From: Qipengyuania profundimaris
Lineage (GTDB): Bacteria > Pseudomonadota > Alphaproteobacteria > Sphingomonadales > Sphingomonadaceae
Assembly (NCBI RefSeq): GCF_030717945.1
Contig: NZ_JAVAIM010000001.1
Span: forward strand, 2,045,131 to 2,109,130
DNA: 64,000 nt
Direction: 5' to 3'
Of this stretch, positions 1 to 9,193 are shown piece by piece. Under the pieces are notes generated by a model. It made no database searches, was not told where the DNA came from, and saw only the letters and a program-made list of their open reading frames with translations. Position 1 is the stretch's first letter; each line of letters opens with the position of its first letter. The position numbers were made by a program, and so were the translations under genes.

Positions 1-786
1 GAGGCCGCCATCGGCAAGATCGCTGGTCACGGCAAAATCGCCCTGCGGTCGCACGGCGATGCGCAGCGGGAATGCCCCGGTCGCAATCTGCTGCCGCACC
101 TCCAACGTCATCGGGTCAAGCGCAAAAGCCTTGTCCGATCCGCGTGCGCTGACCCACAGCGTTTCGCCATCGGGCGACAGGGCAATGCCCTCCGGCTCCT
201 CACCGACCTCGACCGAGCGCGGCGCGCGGCGGGTCTTGAGATCGACCAGCGTCACTGTCTTGCTGCCGAGATCGGTGGTCCAGGCGTGATTGCCGCTGGG
301 TGCAACGGCGATCATATGGCTGCCCTCCTTGCCGGTCCCATATTCGAACGTCTCGGCTGCACCGAGCGGGTCGCGGATCCAGAATACCGATTGTCGGCCC
401 TCAGCAGTTGCGTAGAGGTCGCCATTCGCGTGCCACACGATCCCGTGGGGCCGAGCGTTTTCGCCAAGATCGATGCTGCGCGTGCGGACGAGATCTTCCG
501 TGCGGAAGATGTCGACCGTCTGCCCGCCATAGCAAGCGAGCGCGACGTATCGGTCATCGGGCGATGTCGCCAGCTCGTGCGGATTGGCGCAGCTCTCCAC
601 GAGCAAGGTCTGCTGGCCGCTCTCCAGATCGACCTTGGCCAGCGTGTTGCCGAACTTGCCCGCAACGAACAGCGCGCCATCCGCAACCGGATCGACGAGG
701 AAGCCGGGGTTCGGCTCCCGCGCCTGCGGTGCACAAGCGGCCAGCGCCAATATACTGCCAAGCGCGATCGCCGATTTCACCCTCAC
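1..786 (-). CDS. YncE-like beta-propeller lipoprotein (3' part cut by window edge)
   Basis: An open minus-strand frame runs from a GTG at 786 to the window edge with no stop, 262 codons. The start GTGA overlaps the TGA of the upstream M2 peptidase gene (783-785), so it is probably translationally coupled; GTG at 780 is an alternative. The N-terminus is a lipoprotein signal with an LAAC lipobox (Cys about residue 18). The rest has repeated propeller-type turns (SPDDRY, SPDGETLWVS) and valine/aspartate strands, as in YncE, SMP-30 or surface-layer propeller proteins. Substrate unknown. Membrane-anchored in the periplasm by inference. The C-terminus lies outside the window. Confidence 0.75.
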   Translation of the reverse strand, partial: MRVKSAIALGSILALAACAPQAREPNPGFLVDPVADGALFVAGKFGNTLAKVDLESGQQTLLVESCANPHELATSPDDRYVALACYGGQTVDIFRTEDLVRTRSIDLGENARPHGIVWHANGDLYATAEGRQSVFWIRDPLGAAETFEYGTGKEGSHMIAVAPSGNHAWTTDLGSKTVTLVDLKTRRAPRSVEVGEEPEGIALSPDGETLWVSARGSDKAFALDPMTLEVRQQIATGAFPLRIAVRPQGDFAVTSDLADGGL

Positions 787-2630
787 CACCCCTGCGGCTT
801 CCCTTCGTTCTGCTCTTCCAGCCACGCCATCAGCGGGGCGAAATATTCGACCATCGCCGTGCCGCTCATCTGACGCTCGCCGGTGAATGCTTCGAGCGCA
901 TCGGGCCACGGCTTGCTCGCGCCCATTTCGAGCATGGCGTTGAGGTTCTTGCCTACCTCCTCATTGCCGTAGAATGAGCAGCGGTGCAGCGGGCCTTCCC
1001 AGCCCGCCTGGTCGCAGGCGGCCTTGAAGAACTGGAACTGCAGGATGCGCGCGAGGAAATAGCGGGTGTAGGGCACATTGCCCGGAATGTGATACTTCGC
1101 GCCCGCATCGAACTTGCTCTCGTCACGCGCGACCGGCGGGACGATGCCTTGGTACTCCAGCCGCAGGTCGTTCCAGCCCTTGTTGAGCTGGTCGGCCGGG
1201 ATGGTGCCGTCGAACAGCTGCCAGCGATAGCGGTCGACCATCAGGCCGAAGGGCAGGAAGGCGACCTTATCCATCGCCTCGCGCAGCAGCAGGCCGATGT
1301 CCTTGTCGGCGCTCGGCACCTGGCTGCGGTCGAGCATGTCGATCTGTACGAGATATTCGGGCGTGATCGACAGCGCGATCATATCGCCGATGGCTTCGTG
1401 GAAGCCGTCGTTGGCGCCGTTCAGATGCAGATAGTCCTGCTGGTTGTAGGCACGCTGATAATAGTTGTGGCCGAGTTCGTGGTGGATGACCTTGAAATCG
1501 TCCGCATTGCGCTTGATACACATCTTGATGCGGAGATCATCGACATTGTCGACGTCCCAGGCGCTGGCGTGGCAGACCACCTCGCGGTCCTGTGGCTTCA
1601 CGAACTGACTACGCTCCCAGAAGGTCTCGGGCAGCGGATCGAAGCCGAGCGAGGAGAAGAACGCCTCGCCCACGCGAACCATGCCGACTTCGTCATACTG
1701 CTTTTCGGCAATCAGTTCGGTGAGATCATAGCCGATGTCGCCCGCCCCCTCGGGCGCGACCAGTGGGTAGATATTGCCCCACTCCTGCGCCCACATATTG
1801 CCAAGCAAATCGGCGCGGATCGGGCCGGTCGCCGGCTGGACCTCGGCACCGTATTCCTCGTTCAGCTTGCTGCGGACATAGGTGTGCAGCGCCATGTAGA
1901 GCGGCTTCACTTCCTGCCACATCCGTTCGGTCTCGGCAGCGAACTGGTCGGGGTCCATATCGTAATTGGAGCGCCACATGGCGCCGAGATCGGCAAAGCC
2001 CAGCTCGCTCGCGCCCTCGCCAGCAATGGCGATCATGCGCTGGTAATCCTCGCGCATCGGCGCGCCGACATTGTCGTGCCAGCTGGTCCACATTTCGGCT
2101 TTCTCGGCAGGCGTGCGCTCGAGATTGCCCATCTCGGCTTCGATATCCGAGCCGTTGATCTCCTCGCCGTTCAGCGTGCCCTTGCCCTTGCCGTACTGGC
2201 TGTTGAGGCTGGTCGCGATTTCGTTGAGCTCGGTCGCCGCACCATCGCGCACCGGCGCGGGCATGACGATGCCGTTGCGCAGGATGTCGAGCTTGCGGGC
2301 GACTTCGGGGTCGAGTCCGGCGACGCGCGCATATTCGGCGGCCTTATTGGCATAGGCGACGGATTTTTCGGTCGCTTCTGCGCCATATTTGGCCGCCAGC
2401 TGGTCGCTGTCGTGCATGATATACGTCGAGTTTATCCACAGCACCCGGCCGTATTCGACGCTGAAATCGAACATGTCCTCCTCGACCATCGCCACCCAGT
2501 CGGCCGCGCCTTGCGGCGTCATCGGGAATTCTTCCGCAGCCTCCATCTCGTTGGACACATGGTTGTCGGCGAAGGCGGGAGCGGCGCTGGCGATGGCCAG
2601 AGCGGCGAGCGAAGTGCGGATGAGTTTCAT
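783..2630 (-). CDS. M2 family (angiotensin-converting-enzyme-like) dipeptidyl carboxypeptidase, exported
   Basis: 615 residues. The start at 2630 is chosen over 2666 because it opens directly on a signal peptide (MKLIRTSLAALAIASA...AFA) and has GAGAG about 8 bases upstream. A HHELGHN zinc motif (HExxH near residue 384) sits in the context typical of peptidase family M2 (gluzincins; the third zinc ligand Glu lies downstream). Length matches bacterial M2 enzymes. It should remove C-terminal dipeptides from periplasmic or external peptides. It is followed by the overlapping propeller lipoprotein gene, which suggests a peptide-uptake or envelope role, though this is inference. Confidence 0.9.
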   Translation of the reverse strand: MKLIRTSLAALAIASAAPAFADNHVSNEMEAAEEFPMTPQGAADWVAMVEEDMFDFSVEYGRVLWINSTYIMHDSDQLAAKYGAEATEKSVAYANKAAEYARVAGLDPEVARKLDILRNGIVMPAPVRDGAATELNEIATSLNSQYGKGKGTLNGEEINGSDIEAEMGNLERTPAEKAEMWTSWHDNVGAPMREDYQRMIAIAGEGASELGFADLGAMWRSNYDMDPDQFAAETERMWQEVKPLYMALHTYVRSKLNEEYGAEVQPATGPIRADLLGNMWAQEWGNIYPLVAPEGAGDIGYDLTELIAEKQYDEVGMVRVGEAFFSSLGFDPLPETFWERSQFVKPQDREVVCHASAWDVDNVDDLRIKMCIKRNADDFKVIHHELGHNYYQRAYNQQDYLHLNGANDGFHEAIGDMIALSITPEYLVQIDMLDRSQVPSADKDIGLLLREAMDKVAFLPFGLMVDRYRWQLFDGTIPADQLNKGWNDLRLEYQGIVPPVARDESKFDAGAKYHIPGNVPYTRYFLARILQFQFFKAACDQAGWEGPLHRCSFYGNEEVGKNLNAMLEMGASKPWPDALEAFTGERQMSGTAMVEYFAPLMAWLEEQNEGKPQGW

Positions 2631-2699
2631 GGGCGTTCTCTCAGACAATATTGCGACTGGTTTCATCAGCTACCGGATTGCACCTGTGCCAGTGCTTAA

Positions 2700-3464
2700 T
2701 CAAGCGGGATCGCCGAGCCATTCGGCGATCGCGAGGCCGATGTCGGGCTTGGTAACGCTGCTCATATGCGTGCCGGGTACTTCGACGAAATCGGCATTGG
2801 GCAGGAGGCCGGCGAGTTCCTCGGCCGAGCCATTGTCACGGTCCTCGTCGCCGCAGACGACTAGCGCGGGCATGGTGACCCGGTCGAGCAAGGCGAGGTC
2901 GAGATCGGGCATGGTATCGAGGAGCAGCCGCGCCGCGGTGCGGTCCACGCCCTGCGACTTCAGGAACTGCATCGAGAAATAGGCCGGATCGCCCTTGGGG
3001 ATGGCATCGAACTCGTCGATCACGCGGCGGAAGAACGCCGCACGCTTGTCCCACTCGCCGAGGCCCGCCGTGCCCATCCCGCCGACCACGATCCGCTGCG
3101 GCTCGAGCACGCCATGCGCCACCGCGTGCAACGTCGTGCGCGCACCGAGCGAGAAGCCGCCTAGATCGTAATCCCCGAGCCCGAGATGCTCCACCAGCGC
3201 CGCGACATCGCGCACCAGCACATTCTTAGGATATTTCTCCGGCTCATGCGGTGCCGCGCTGTCGCCATGTACGCGGAAGTCGAGCATGAGCACTTCATAG
3301 CCCCTCGCCGCGATGGCGAGATGGTGGCCCCACTTGATCCAGTTCATCTCCACGCTGGAGAACAGCCCGTGCAGCAACACGAAGGGCGGTCCCTCGCCGT
3401 GGCGATGGAGGGCCAGTTCGGTGCCGTCGAAGCTGGTGAAGGTCTCGGTCCGTAGATCGCTCAT
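2700..3464 (-). CDS. alpha/beta hydrolase
   Basis: 254 residues from the ATG at 3464, which overlaps the stop of the GFA gene (ATGA). The longer reading from 3569 is rejected because it would run into that gene. Visible features: HGLF oxyanion-hole region near residue 30, GFSLGART nucleophile elbow (catalytic Ser), a late CGDEDRDN acid region and a GTHMSS histidine near the C-terminus. No signal peptide, so cytosolic. The substrate cannot be told; the coupled upstream genes are glutathione-associated families, so an ester or thioester of a detoxification product is possible (inference). Confidence 0.88.
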   Translation of the reverse strand: MSDLRTETFTSFDGTELALHRHGEGPPFVLLHGLFSSVEMNWIKWGHHLAIAARGYEVLMLDFRVHGDSAAPHEPEKYPKNVLVRDVAALVEHLGLGDYDLGGFSLGARTTLHAVAHGVLEPQRIVVGGMGTAGLGEWDKRAAFFRRVIDEFDAIPKGDPAYFSMQFLKSQGVDRTAARLLLDTMPDLDLALLDRVTMPALVVCGDEDRDNGSAEELAGLLPNADFVEVPGTHMSSVTKPDIGLAIAEWLGDPA

Positions 3465-3910
3465 GCGATGCCCACCTGTGCGATCCATTCCTCGTTCGTG
3501 CGCGGCTGCTCGTCCATCGTTTTTGCGCCCTCCGGTAGACCGATCCACGGTTGCTTGCTGCGCACCCAAAGATGCGTGGTCGGGACCACCGATGCGCTGT
3601 TGTCAAGCGTGCCGCAGCGCAGGCTGGCCATGCCTTCGCGAGTGTTGTTCACCGCGTAGATGCGTGCCTTGCAAACTGCGCAACCGAAGATTTCTGCCTG
3701 TGCCCCGCTAGGTTGGGTGTAGCGCGCGATGTCGAGTTCGCCGTCGATTTCGAGGTCCGCCAACATGAACAGCATATGCTCGCTGAAGGCGCTCCCGGTT
3801 CGGCTCTGGCATTCGGTGCAATGGCAGGCATAGGGGTTCATCCGAAACCCTTCCCTGAGCGTGTAAGTCACCGCGCCGCAGAGGCATTTGCCCGTCAGTT
3901 CGCCCTTCAT
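3461..3910 (-). CDS. GFA (glutathione-dependent formaldehyde-activating / CENP-V) family protein
   Basis: 149 residues starting at 3910, where ATGA overlaps the stop of the HCCA-isomerase-like gene. It carries the full zinc ligand set of the GFA fold: CLC near the N-terminus, CHCTEC about residue 30 and CAVC about residue 75. Family members bind two zinc ions; the type enzyme was described as S-hydroxymethylglutathione synthase, but most homologues have no demonstrated activity. It is the middle gene of a trio with 4-base overlaps on both sides, so all three proteins are probably made together. Confidence 0.9.
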   Translation of the reverse strand: MKGELTGKCLCGAVTYTLREGFRMNPYACHCTECQSRTGSAFSEHMLFMLADLEIDGELDIARYTQPSGAQAEIFGCAVCKARIYAVNNTREGMASLRCGTLDNSASVVPTTHLWVRSKQPWIGLPEGAKTMDEQPRTNEEWIAQVGIA

Positions 3911-4554
3911 CGCTTCGCCAATCCCTTCTGCTCCATCCGCCATCGCACCATCTCGATCCGGTCCTGCCCGAAGAAGGGTTCGCCGTCGAACACAAGCGTC
4001 GGCACGCCCCAATGGCCTGCCGCCTCCAGCGAGTCTTGATTGGCGGCGATCTCGTCGTCGAGCGCGTCGGCATCGCTCTCGATTTCGCCTTCGATTTCCG
4101 CCGGATCGAGACCCGCAGCCTTCAACGCCTCGGCCAGATGCCTGCCTTCGTGCCAATATTCCTGGCCGCCCCAGATCATGCGCCCTGCCTCGGCGGCGAA
4201 GACCAGGCCAGCGCCGCGCCGGGCGGCAGCCTGACCCATGCGCGTGACGCGCCGGATGTAAGGCTGGTCTTTGGCGATCTTGCGGGTCGCGGTGTCCTGC
4301 ACGATCGGATCGGGCCGGGGCGCACCGAAAGGGATGTCGTGGAACTGGGCCACCCGCAGCATGTCGCGCATGGTGTAACCGAGCCAGTTGGGATGGTTGC
4401 GCTCGAAGAAATCGGGCTCGCGGATGGCCAGCGGCCACACCGGGCGCAGTGCGATGTCGAGATCGTAATCCTCCGTCACCGCACGATAGCGACCGACCGA
4501 CAGATAGCTGTAGGGCGATCGGAAGCTGAAATAGAGCTCTGCAGTCAGGGTCAT
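3907..4554 (-). CDS. DsbA-fold 2-hydroxychromene-2-carboxylate isomerase-like protein
   Basis: 215 residues. The N-terminal SFRSPYSYL carries the serine that replaces the CxxC cysteine in HCCA isomerase/kappa-class GST relatives, and a GVPT cis-proline loop sits near residue 185 followed by FFGQDR. These mark a glutathione-dependent isomerase of the DsbA-like thioredoxin fold rather than an oxidoreductase. HCCA isomerase itself acts in naphthalene degradation; no other naphthalene gene is present, so the true substrate is unknown. It is the first gene of a coupled operon with a GFA protein and an alpha/beta hydrolase. Confidence 0.85.
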   Translation of the reverse strand: MTLTAELYFSFRSPYSYLSVGRYRAVTEDYDLDIALRPVWPLAIREPDFFERNHPNWLGYTMRDMLRVAQFHDIPFGAPRPDPIVQDTATRKIAKDQPYIRRVTRMGQAAARRGAGLVFAAEAGRMIWGGQEYWHEGRHLAEALKAAGLDPAEIEGEIESDADALDDEIAANQDSLEAAGHWGVPTLVFDGEPFFGQDRIEMVRWRMEQKGLAKR

Positions 4555-4579
4555 CGCGCCCTTATACGCAGCTGGCGCC

Positions 4580-5143
4580 TTAGCGGAAGAAGCAGCTCAC
4601 CCCAGCCTGCAAGGCGTCGATTTCCCCCGCCTCGTCGGCGAAACCGGTGATCGTCCCGTAATCGGCGGTGGTGTACTGGAACTCGCCTTCGAGCGTCGTG
4701 TCGAGCTCCTGCACCTGGCGCTCGCCTTTCAGCGCATCGAGCGTCGAGACGCCGGGCCGCACGCCGTCCGAGGTCGCAACGGCCTCGCCTTCGCGCAGGA
4801 ACCAGCCGGCAAACTTGCCGTCGAGAAACGCCAGTTGCAGCGGGCCGTACTGGCTGAAATCCATCGGCCCCGCACCGCACTCCACGTTGGAGCTTTCTTC
4901 GCCCTCCGAGCCGAAGGCCTGCGCAGCCATGGCATCGACTTCCTCGCGCGTGGCGCCGAAGCGGAGCGGCTCGCTGCCCTTGGCTCCGACACCGTCGGCA
5001 GAGACCACGAGCTTCGCGTCGGTCAGCCGCTCGTCGGCCGATGTGACCTCCGTCACCGGCTCGTCCGGATTGGCGGAATCCTCGGGGCCGCCGCAAGCAA
5101 CCAGTGCGAACGGTAACGCAATGAGTAGAACTTTGCGCATCAT
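4580..5143 (-). CDS. lipoprotein of unknown function coupled to asd
   Basis: 187 residues (or 186 from the second ATG at 5140). The signal peptide ends in LVACGG, a clear lipobox, followed by an acidic linker and a globular part of about 130 residues that ends in SCFFR. I recognise no domain. The ATG at 5143 overlaps the TGA of asd, so the two are translationally coupled. The region around residues 60-75 (FGATREEVDAMA) resembles the start of small periplasmic lipoprotein domains, but no function can be assigned. Confidence 0.8.
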   Translation of the reverse strand: MMRKVLLIALPFALVACGGPEDSANPDEPVTEVTSADERLTDAKLVVSADGVGAKGSEPLRFGATREEVDAMAAQAFGSEGEESSNVECGAGPMDFSQYGPLQLAFLDGKFAGWFLREGEAVATSDGVRPGVSTLDALKGERQVQELDTTLEGEFQYTTADYGTITGFADEAGEIDALQAGVSCFFR

Positions 5144-6165
5144 CCCTTCTTAAGGCACTCGCGCCCGAGCAGTTCCGCGATCTGCACCGCGTTCAGCGCC
5201 GCGCCCTTGCGCAAATTGTCGGACACGCACCACAGGTTGAGGCCGTTCTCCACCGTCGGATCCTCGCGCACGCGGCTGATGTAGGTGGCACTGTCGCCCG
5301 CTGCCTCGACCGGCGTGATGTATCCCTCGTCCTCGCGCTTGTCGACGAGCATGCAGCCCGGGGCCTCGCGCAGGATTTCCTGCGCCTGCTCGGCGGAGAT
5401 TTCCTTCTCGAATTCGATGCTGACGGCTTCCGAATGGCCGACGAACACCGGCACGCGCACGCAGGTCGCGGTCAGCTTGATTTTCGGGTCGAGGATCTTC
5501 TTGGTCTCGACCACCATCTTCCACTCTTCCTTGGTCGAGCCGTCGTCGAGGAAGACGTCGATGTGCGGGATGACATTGAAGGCGATCTGCTTGGTGAACT
5601 TCACCGGTTCCACCGGATCGCCGACGAAGATGTTGCGGCTTTGCTCGAACAGCTCGTCCATGCCCGCCTTGCCCGCGCCGGAAACCGACTGGTAGGTGCT
5701 GACGACCACGCGCTTGATCGTCGCCGCATCGTGCAGCGGCTTGAGCGCAACGACCAGCTGCGCGGTCGAGCAGTTCGGGTTGGCGATGATATTGCGCTTC
5801 GAATAATCGTGGATCGCGTCCGGGTTCACCTCGGGCACGATCAGCGGCACATCCGGGTCCATGCGGTAGAGCGAACTGTTGTCGATCACGACGCAGCCCG
5901 CAGCCGCCGCCTTGGGCGCATATTCCTTGGCCGGACCGCTGCCTGCGGCGAACAATGCAATGTCCCACCCCGACCAGTCGAAATGCTCGATATTCTTGCA
6001 CTTGAGCATCTTGCCGGTGTCGCCGAATTCGACCTCCGACCCTTGCGAGCGGCTGGAGGCGACGGCGGCGATCTCGTCGATCGGGAACTCGCGCTCGGCC
6101 AGCACCTGCATGACTTCGCGCCCGACATTCCCGGTCGCGCCGACGACGACGATACGATAACCCAA
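5140..6165 (-). CDS. asd: aspartate-semialdehyde dehydrogenase
   Basis: 341 residues. NADPH-dependent reduction of aspartyl phosphate to aspartate semialdehyde, the branch-point step to lysine/diaminopimelate, threonine and methionine. The N-terminal GATGNVGREV is the nucleotide-binding loop; NPNCSTAQ holds the catalytic cysteine (about residue 131) and a GHSEAVSIEF segment holds the later active-site histidine. The start is TTG at 6165 with GGAGAAG placed 4 bases upstream. A lipoprotein gene overlaps its stop. No lysine riboswitch or other leader is evident in the 85 bases upstream. Confidence 0.96.
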   Translation of the reverse strand: MGYRIVVVGATGNVGREVMQVLAEREFPIDEIAAVASSRSQGSEVEFGDTGKMLKCKNIEHFDWSGWDIALFAAGSGPAKEYAPKAAAAGCVVIDNSSLYRMDPDVPLIVPEVNPDAIHDYSKRNIIANPNCSTAQLVVALKPLHDAATIKRVVVSTYQSVSGAGKAGMDELFEQSRNIFVGDPVEPVKFTKQIAFNVIPHIDVFLDDGSTKEEWKMVVETKKILDPKIKLTATCVRVPVFVGHSEAVSIEFEKEISAEQAQEILREAPGCMLVDKREDEGYITPVEAAGDSATYISRVREDPTVENGLNLWCVSDNLRKGAALNAVQIAELLGRECLKKG

Positions 6166-6250
6166 ATCACTTCTCCAGAAACTGTTCGCCGCCGAGATAG
6201 CGACTGCTGGCGCGCCCGCAACCGCACATTCGATTGCGCAGGGTAAAGCG

Positions 6251-8512
6251 CTAGTCCGGCGGCGTCACGCCGTGATGCTCGAGGAAGCGGAACACGGTGT
6301 TGTAGCGGTGCGGGCTGATCTGCTCGCCCGCCACGCGATGGGTGTAACCGGGATAGAGCATCATCTGGAACGGTACATTGCCTTCCTGCATCTTCGAGAT
6401 GATCTCGGTCGCGTTCTCGAACACCACGTTATCATCCGCCATGCCGTGGATGATCAGCAGCGGATCGCTGATTGCAGTCGCATTCGGGATCGCACTGGCC
6501 GCCGCATACGCCGCGCCATCGGCCTGCGGCGTGCCCATGTAGCGTTCGGTGTAGTGCGTGTCGTAAAGCTCCCACTTGGTCACCGGCGCGCCCGAGATAC
6601 CGGCAGCGTAAAGCCCCGGATCGGCCTGCAGCTGCTTCAGCGTCATGTAGCCGCCATAGGACCAGCCATCGATCGCGATCTTGTCCGGATCGACGAAATC
6701 GAGCTTCTTGAGGTACTCCGCCCCCGCTTTCTGGTCGCGCACTTCGACGCCGCCCATCGCGCGGTAAATCGGCTGTTCGAAGGCGACGCCCCGATTGGCT
6801 GAGCCGCGATTGTCGAGCGCGAACCAGATATAGCCCTTGTCCACGATCGCCTGCCGCAGCGCCCCGCTCCAGCCGCGATTGACGATCTGCGGCCCCGGCC
6901 CGCCATAGTGGTAGAAATAGACCGGATAGCGCTTGCCCGACTCCATCTCTGGCGTGACCATTTCCCAGTAGAGCGGCGTTCCGTCCTCGGCGGCAATCGT
7001 GCCGTATTGCGTCGGGCGGTGGCTGGCGAGGAAGGGCGCATAGGGATGCTCCGCGTCCAGCGCGTTTTCCTCGACCCAAGCGAGCCGCTCACCCGTCTGG
7101 TCCGCGAGATAGATCTGCGGCGGCGTGTCGTCGCTGGACCGCGTGATCAGCAGCGTCTGGCCCCGCGAGTCCATCGTCGCGGAATGAGTGAAGCCGTCCT
7201 CGGTCAATTTGGTCGCCGGTGGGTTTTCCCCCACCCCAAAATCGGCCGCATAGATATGCTGGGCCAGCGGGTCCTCGGCGCTGGTCGCCTGGAAGAACAC
7301 CCGCCGCAGCCGCTGATCGACACCGACGAGCTTGGTCACGACGAAGTCGCCGCTGGTGATCTGCTGCCAATCTTGGTCGTCCGGATCGCGGAAGTAGAGA
7401 TGTCCGAAGCCGTCCCGCTCCGACCACCAGATGAGCGAGCCGTCGTCGAGCCACTTGTAGTCGTCGCCGAGGTTGATCCAGTAATTGTCCACTGCCGCGC
7501 GCTCGGTGAACAGCACTTCGCTCTCACCCGTTCGCGGCGACACCTCCAAAACATCGAGCACGGTCTGCTCGCGGTTCTGGCGCTGGACGTAGAGCGTATT
7601 GCCGTCCGCGGCCCAGTCGACACGGGCCAGATAGATGTCCGGATCGTCGCCGAGATCGACCTTGACCCGTTCGCTGCCGTCCGGATTCATCACATAGAGT
7701 TCGACGACCGCATTCGCGCTGCCCGCGACCGGATAGCGCTGGTCGAACACTTGCGTCCCCGTCGCACCGATGGCGGCGCGGGTGACGATGCCTACCATGC
7801 TTTCGTCGAAGCGCTGCACCGCGATACGGCTGTCGTCTGGGCTCCACCAATATCCGGTGAGCCGCCCCATTTCCTCCTGCGCGACGAATTCCGCCTCGCC
7901 CCAGCGGATCGCCTCGCCCTCTTTCGGCGTGATCGGGGTGGCCTCTTCGCCGACCTCACCGACCCACAACTGGCGGTCGCGCACGAAGCTGACGTACTCG
8001 CCCGTACCGCTGAGCGACGGGTTCAGTTCGCTTTCCTCGGTATCGGTCAGCTGGACCACCTCGCCGCCGATGCGCGCGAGATAAAGATCGCCGTCGAGCG
8101 GGACGAGCACCCCGTCGCCCTCTTTGGTCCACTGGTAACTGATGATGCCCTTGAGATTGCCGACGCGGGCGCGCTCGCGCTGCATCTTCTCGTCTTCCGA
8201 CAGCTCGCGCCCGGTACCGAGCGCTTCGCTGTCGACCAGCATCGACCATTCGCCGCTCTCGCGATCGTAGCCCCACAGATCGTAGCGCTCGCGGTCGTCC
8301 TCGCGGTTGCGCAGCAGGGTGAGATAGCGGCCGTCGGGCGATAGCTTCGCCTGGCGCGGCGCGGGGCCATCGAGGTCGGGAGAGGCGAAGACGCGTTCGA
8401 AGGTCAGCTCCACAGGCGCGGTCTCCTCTGACGATGGGGCAGTCTGGGCGGCGAGCGGCGCGGCGAGGCAGGTGCCCAGCGCCAGCACGGCGGCGAAGGT
8501 AATGGAGCGCAA
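6251..8512 (-). CDS. S9 family prolyl oligopeptidase / dipeptidyl-peptidase IV-like, exported
   Basis: 753 residues if started at the TTG at 8512. I prefer this to the ATG at 8590 because GGGAGAG lies 5 bases upstream and the protein then opens directly on a Sec signal (RSITFAAVLALG...AAQ). The N-terminal two-thirds is the DPP-IV beta-propeller; the C-terminal hydrolase domain has GWSYGGYM (catalytic Ser about 618), HGMADDNV (Asp) and GYTHRV (His). Length is typical of bacterial DPP-IV-like S9 peptidases, which release X-Pro dipeptides in the periplasm. Separate transcription unit downstream of the rplS terminator. Confidence 0.92.
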   Translation of the reverse strand: MRSITFAAVLALGTCLAAPLAAQTAPSSEETAPVELTFERVFASPDLDGPAPRQAKLSPDGRYLTLLRNREDDRERYDLWGYDRESGEWSMLVDSEALGTGRELSEDEKMQRERARVGNLKGIISYQWTKEGDGVLVPLDGDLYLARIGGEVVQLTDTEESELNPSLSGTGEYVSFVRDRQLWVGEVGEEATPITPKEGEAIRWGEAEFVAQEEMGRLTGYWWSPDDSRIAVQRFDESMVGIVTRAAIGATGTQVFDQRYPVAGSANAVVELYVMNPDGSERVKVDLGDDPDIYLARVDWAADGNTLYVQRQNREQTVLDVLEVSPRTGESEVLFTERAAVDNYWINLGDDYKWLDDGSLIWWSERDGFGHLYFRDPDDQDWQQITSGDFVVTKLVGVDQRLRRVFFQATSAEDPLAQHIYAADFGVGENPPATKLTEDGFTHSATMDSRGQTLLITRSSDDTPPQIYLADQTGERLAWVEENALDAEHPYAPFLASHRPTQYGTIAAEDGTPLYWEMVTPEMESGKRYPVYFYHYGGPGPQIVNRGWSGALRQAIVDKGYIWFALDNRGSANRGVAFEQPIYRAMGGVEVRDQKAGAEYLKKLDFVDPDKIAIDGWSYGGYMTLKQLQADPGLYAAGISGAPVTKWELYDTHYTERYMGTPQADGAAYAAASAIPNATAISDPLLIIHGMADDNVVFENATEIISKMQEGNVPFQMMLYPGYTHRVAGEQISPHRYNTVFRFLEHHGVTPPD

Positions 8513-8746
8513 TCGATCTCTCCCGGCAGTCCGGCGCCGGTGATGGCGAGCGCGGCTGGTCGGCGCAAGCCCCATGCGCCTGCAAACCATGCCTAATTTC
8601 GCCTTAAGCGCGCTTCCTTAAATCCCGTTAAGACGTGGCAGCGCAGACAGGCATGGACGTCGCGGGGCCGAATTTCCGGCTCACAGGTCCCGCGGCGGCA
8701 ACATCGAAGGGAGGCCAAGTCCGGCCTCCTCTTACGATCCCCACGC

Positions 8747-8783
8747 AAAAGGGCGGCTCCCCATATCGGGGAGCCGCCCTTTG
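8747..8783 (-). terminator. rho-independent terminator after rplS
   Basis: A perfect 15-base-pair inverted repeat (8748-8762 and 8768-8782) with a 5-base loop. Read on the minus strand it ends in a TTTT run, directly downstream of rplS. The plus-strand reading also ends in TTTG, so it may stop transcription both ways. A weaker 7-bp hairpin (8710-8729) lies beyond it. Nothing else is seen in 8513-8812. Confidence 0.88.
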
Positions 8784-8812
8784 TTCGTTGCGCTGTTCGC
8801 GGTGAGGCGCGC

Positions 8813-9181
8813 TTACGCCTTCGGCGCGTTGTCGCGACGCTCGGCGATACGGGCGCGCTTACCGGTGCGGCCACGCAGATAGTAAAGCTTCGCGCGACGC
8901 ACGATGCCGCGGCGGACCACGGTGATACTGTCGACGATCGGGCTGTAAAGCGGGAACACGCGTTCCACGCCTTCGCCGAAGCTCATCTTGCGGACGGTGA
9001 AGTTGCTGCCCATGCCGCGGTTGGAGCGGGCAATGACGACGCCTTCGAAATTCTGGACACGCTCGCGAGTGCCTTCGACAACCTTCACGCCGACGCGGAC
9101 GGTATCGCCTGCGCGGAATTCGGGAATGTCCTTGCCGAGGTTTTCGATCGCTTCGGCTTCGAGCTGCTGGATCAGGTTCAT
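8813..9181 (-). CDS. rplS: 50S ribosomal protein L19
   Basis: 122 residues, the usual length for alphaproteobacterial L19. The N-terminus [13 protein letters not shown], the [18 protein letters not shown] block and the late [15 protein letters not shown] stretch are family hallmarks. L19 sits at the 30S-50S interface. It lies 12 bases downstream of trmD and is the last gene of that unit, closed by the strong hairpin at 8748-8782. Confidence 0.98.
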   Translation of the reverse strand: MNLIQQLEAEAIENLGKDIPEFRAGDTVRVGVKVVEGTRERVQNFEGVVIARSNRGMGSNFTVRKMSFGEGVERVFPLYSPIVDSITVVRRGIVRRAKLYYLRGRTGKRARIAERRDNAPKA

Positions 9182-9193
9182 GGCCTGTATTTC

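Noticed and set aside
984..2699. 571-residue plus-strand open frame over the M2 peptidase
   Set aside because: Antisense shadow of a well-supported metallopeptidase gene; no start signals or recognisable domain.
6908..8344. 478-residue plus frame within the S9 peptidase gene
   Set aside because: Antisense shadow without domain or ribosome site.
8593..8874. 93-residue frame across the rplS 3' end
   Set aside because: Runs through the terminator hairpin and rplS; not a gene.
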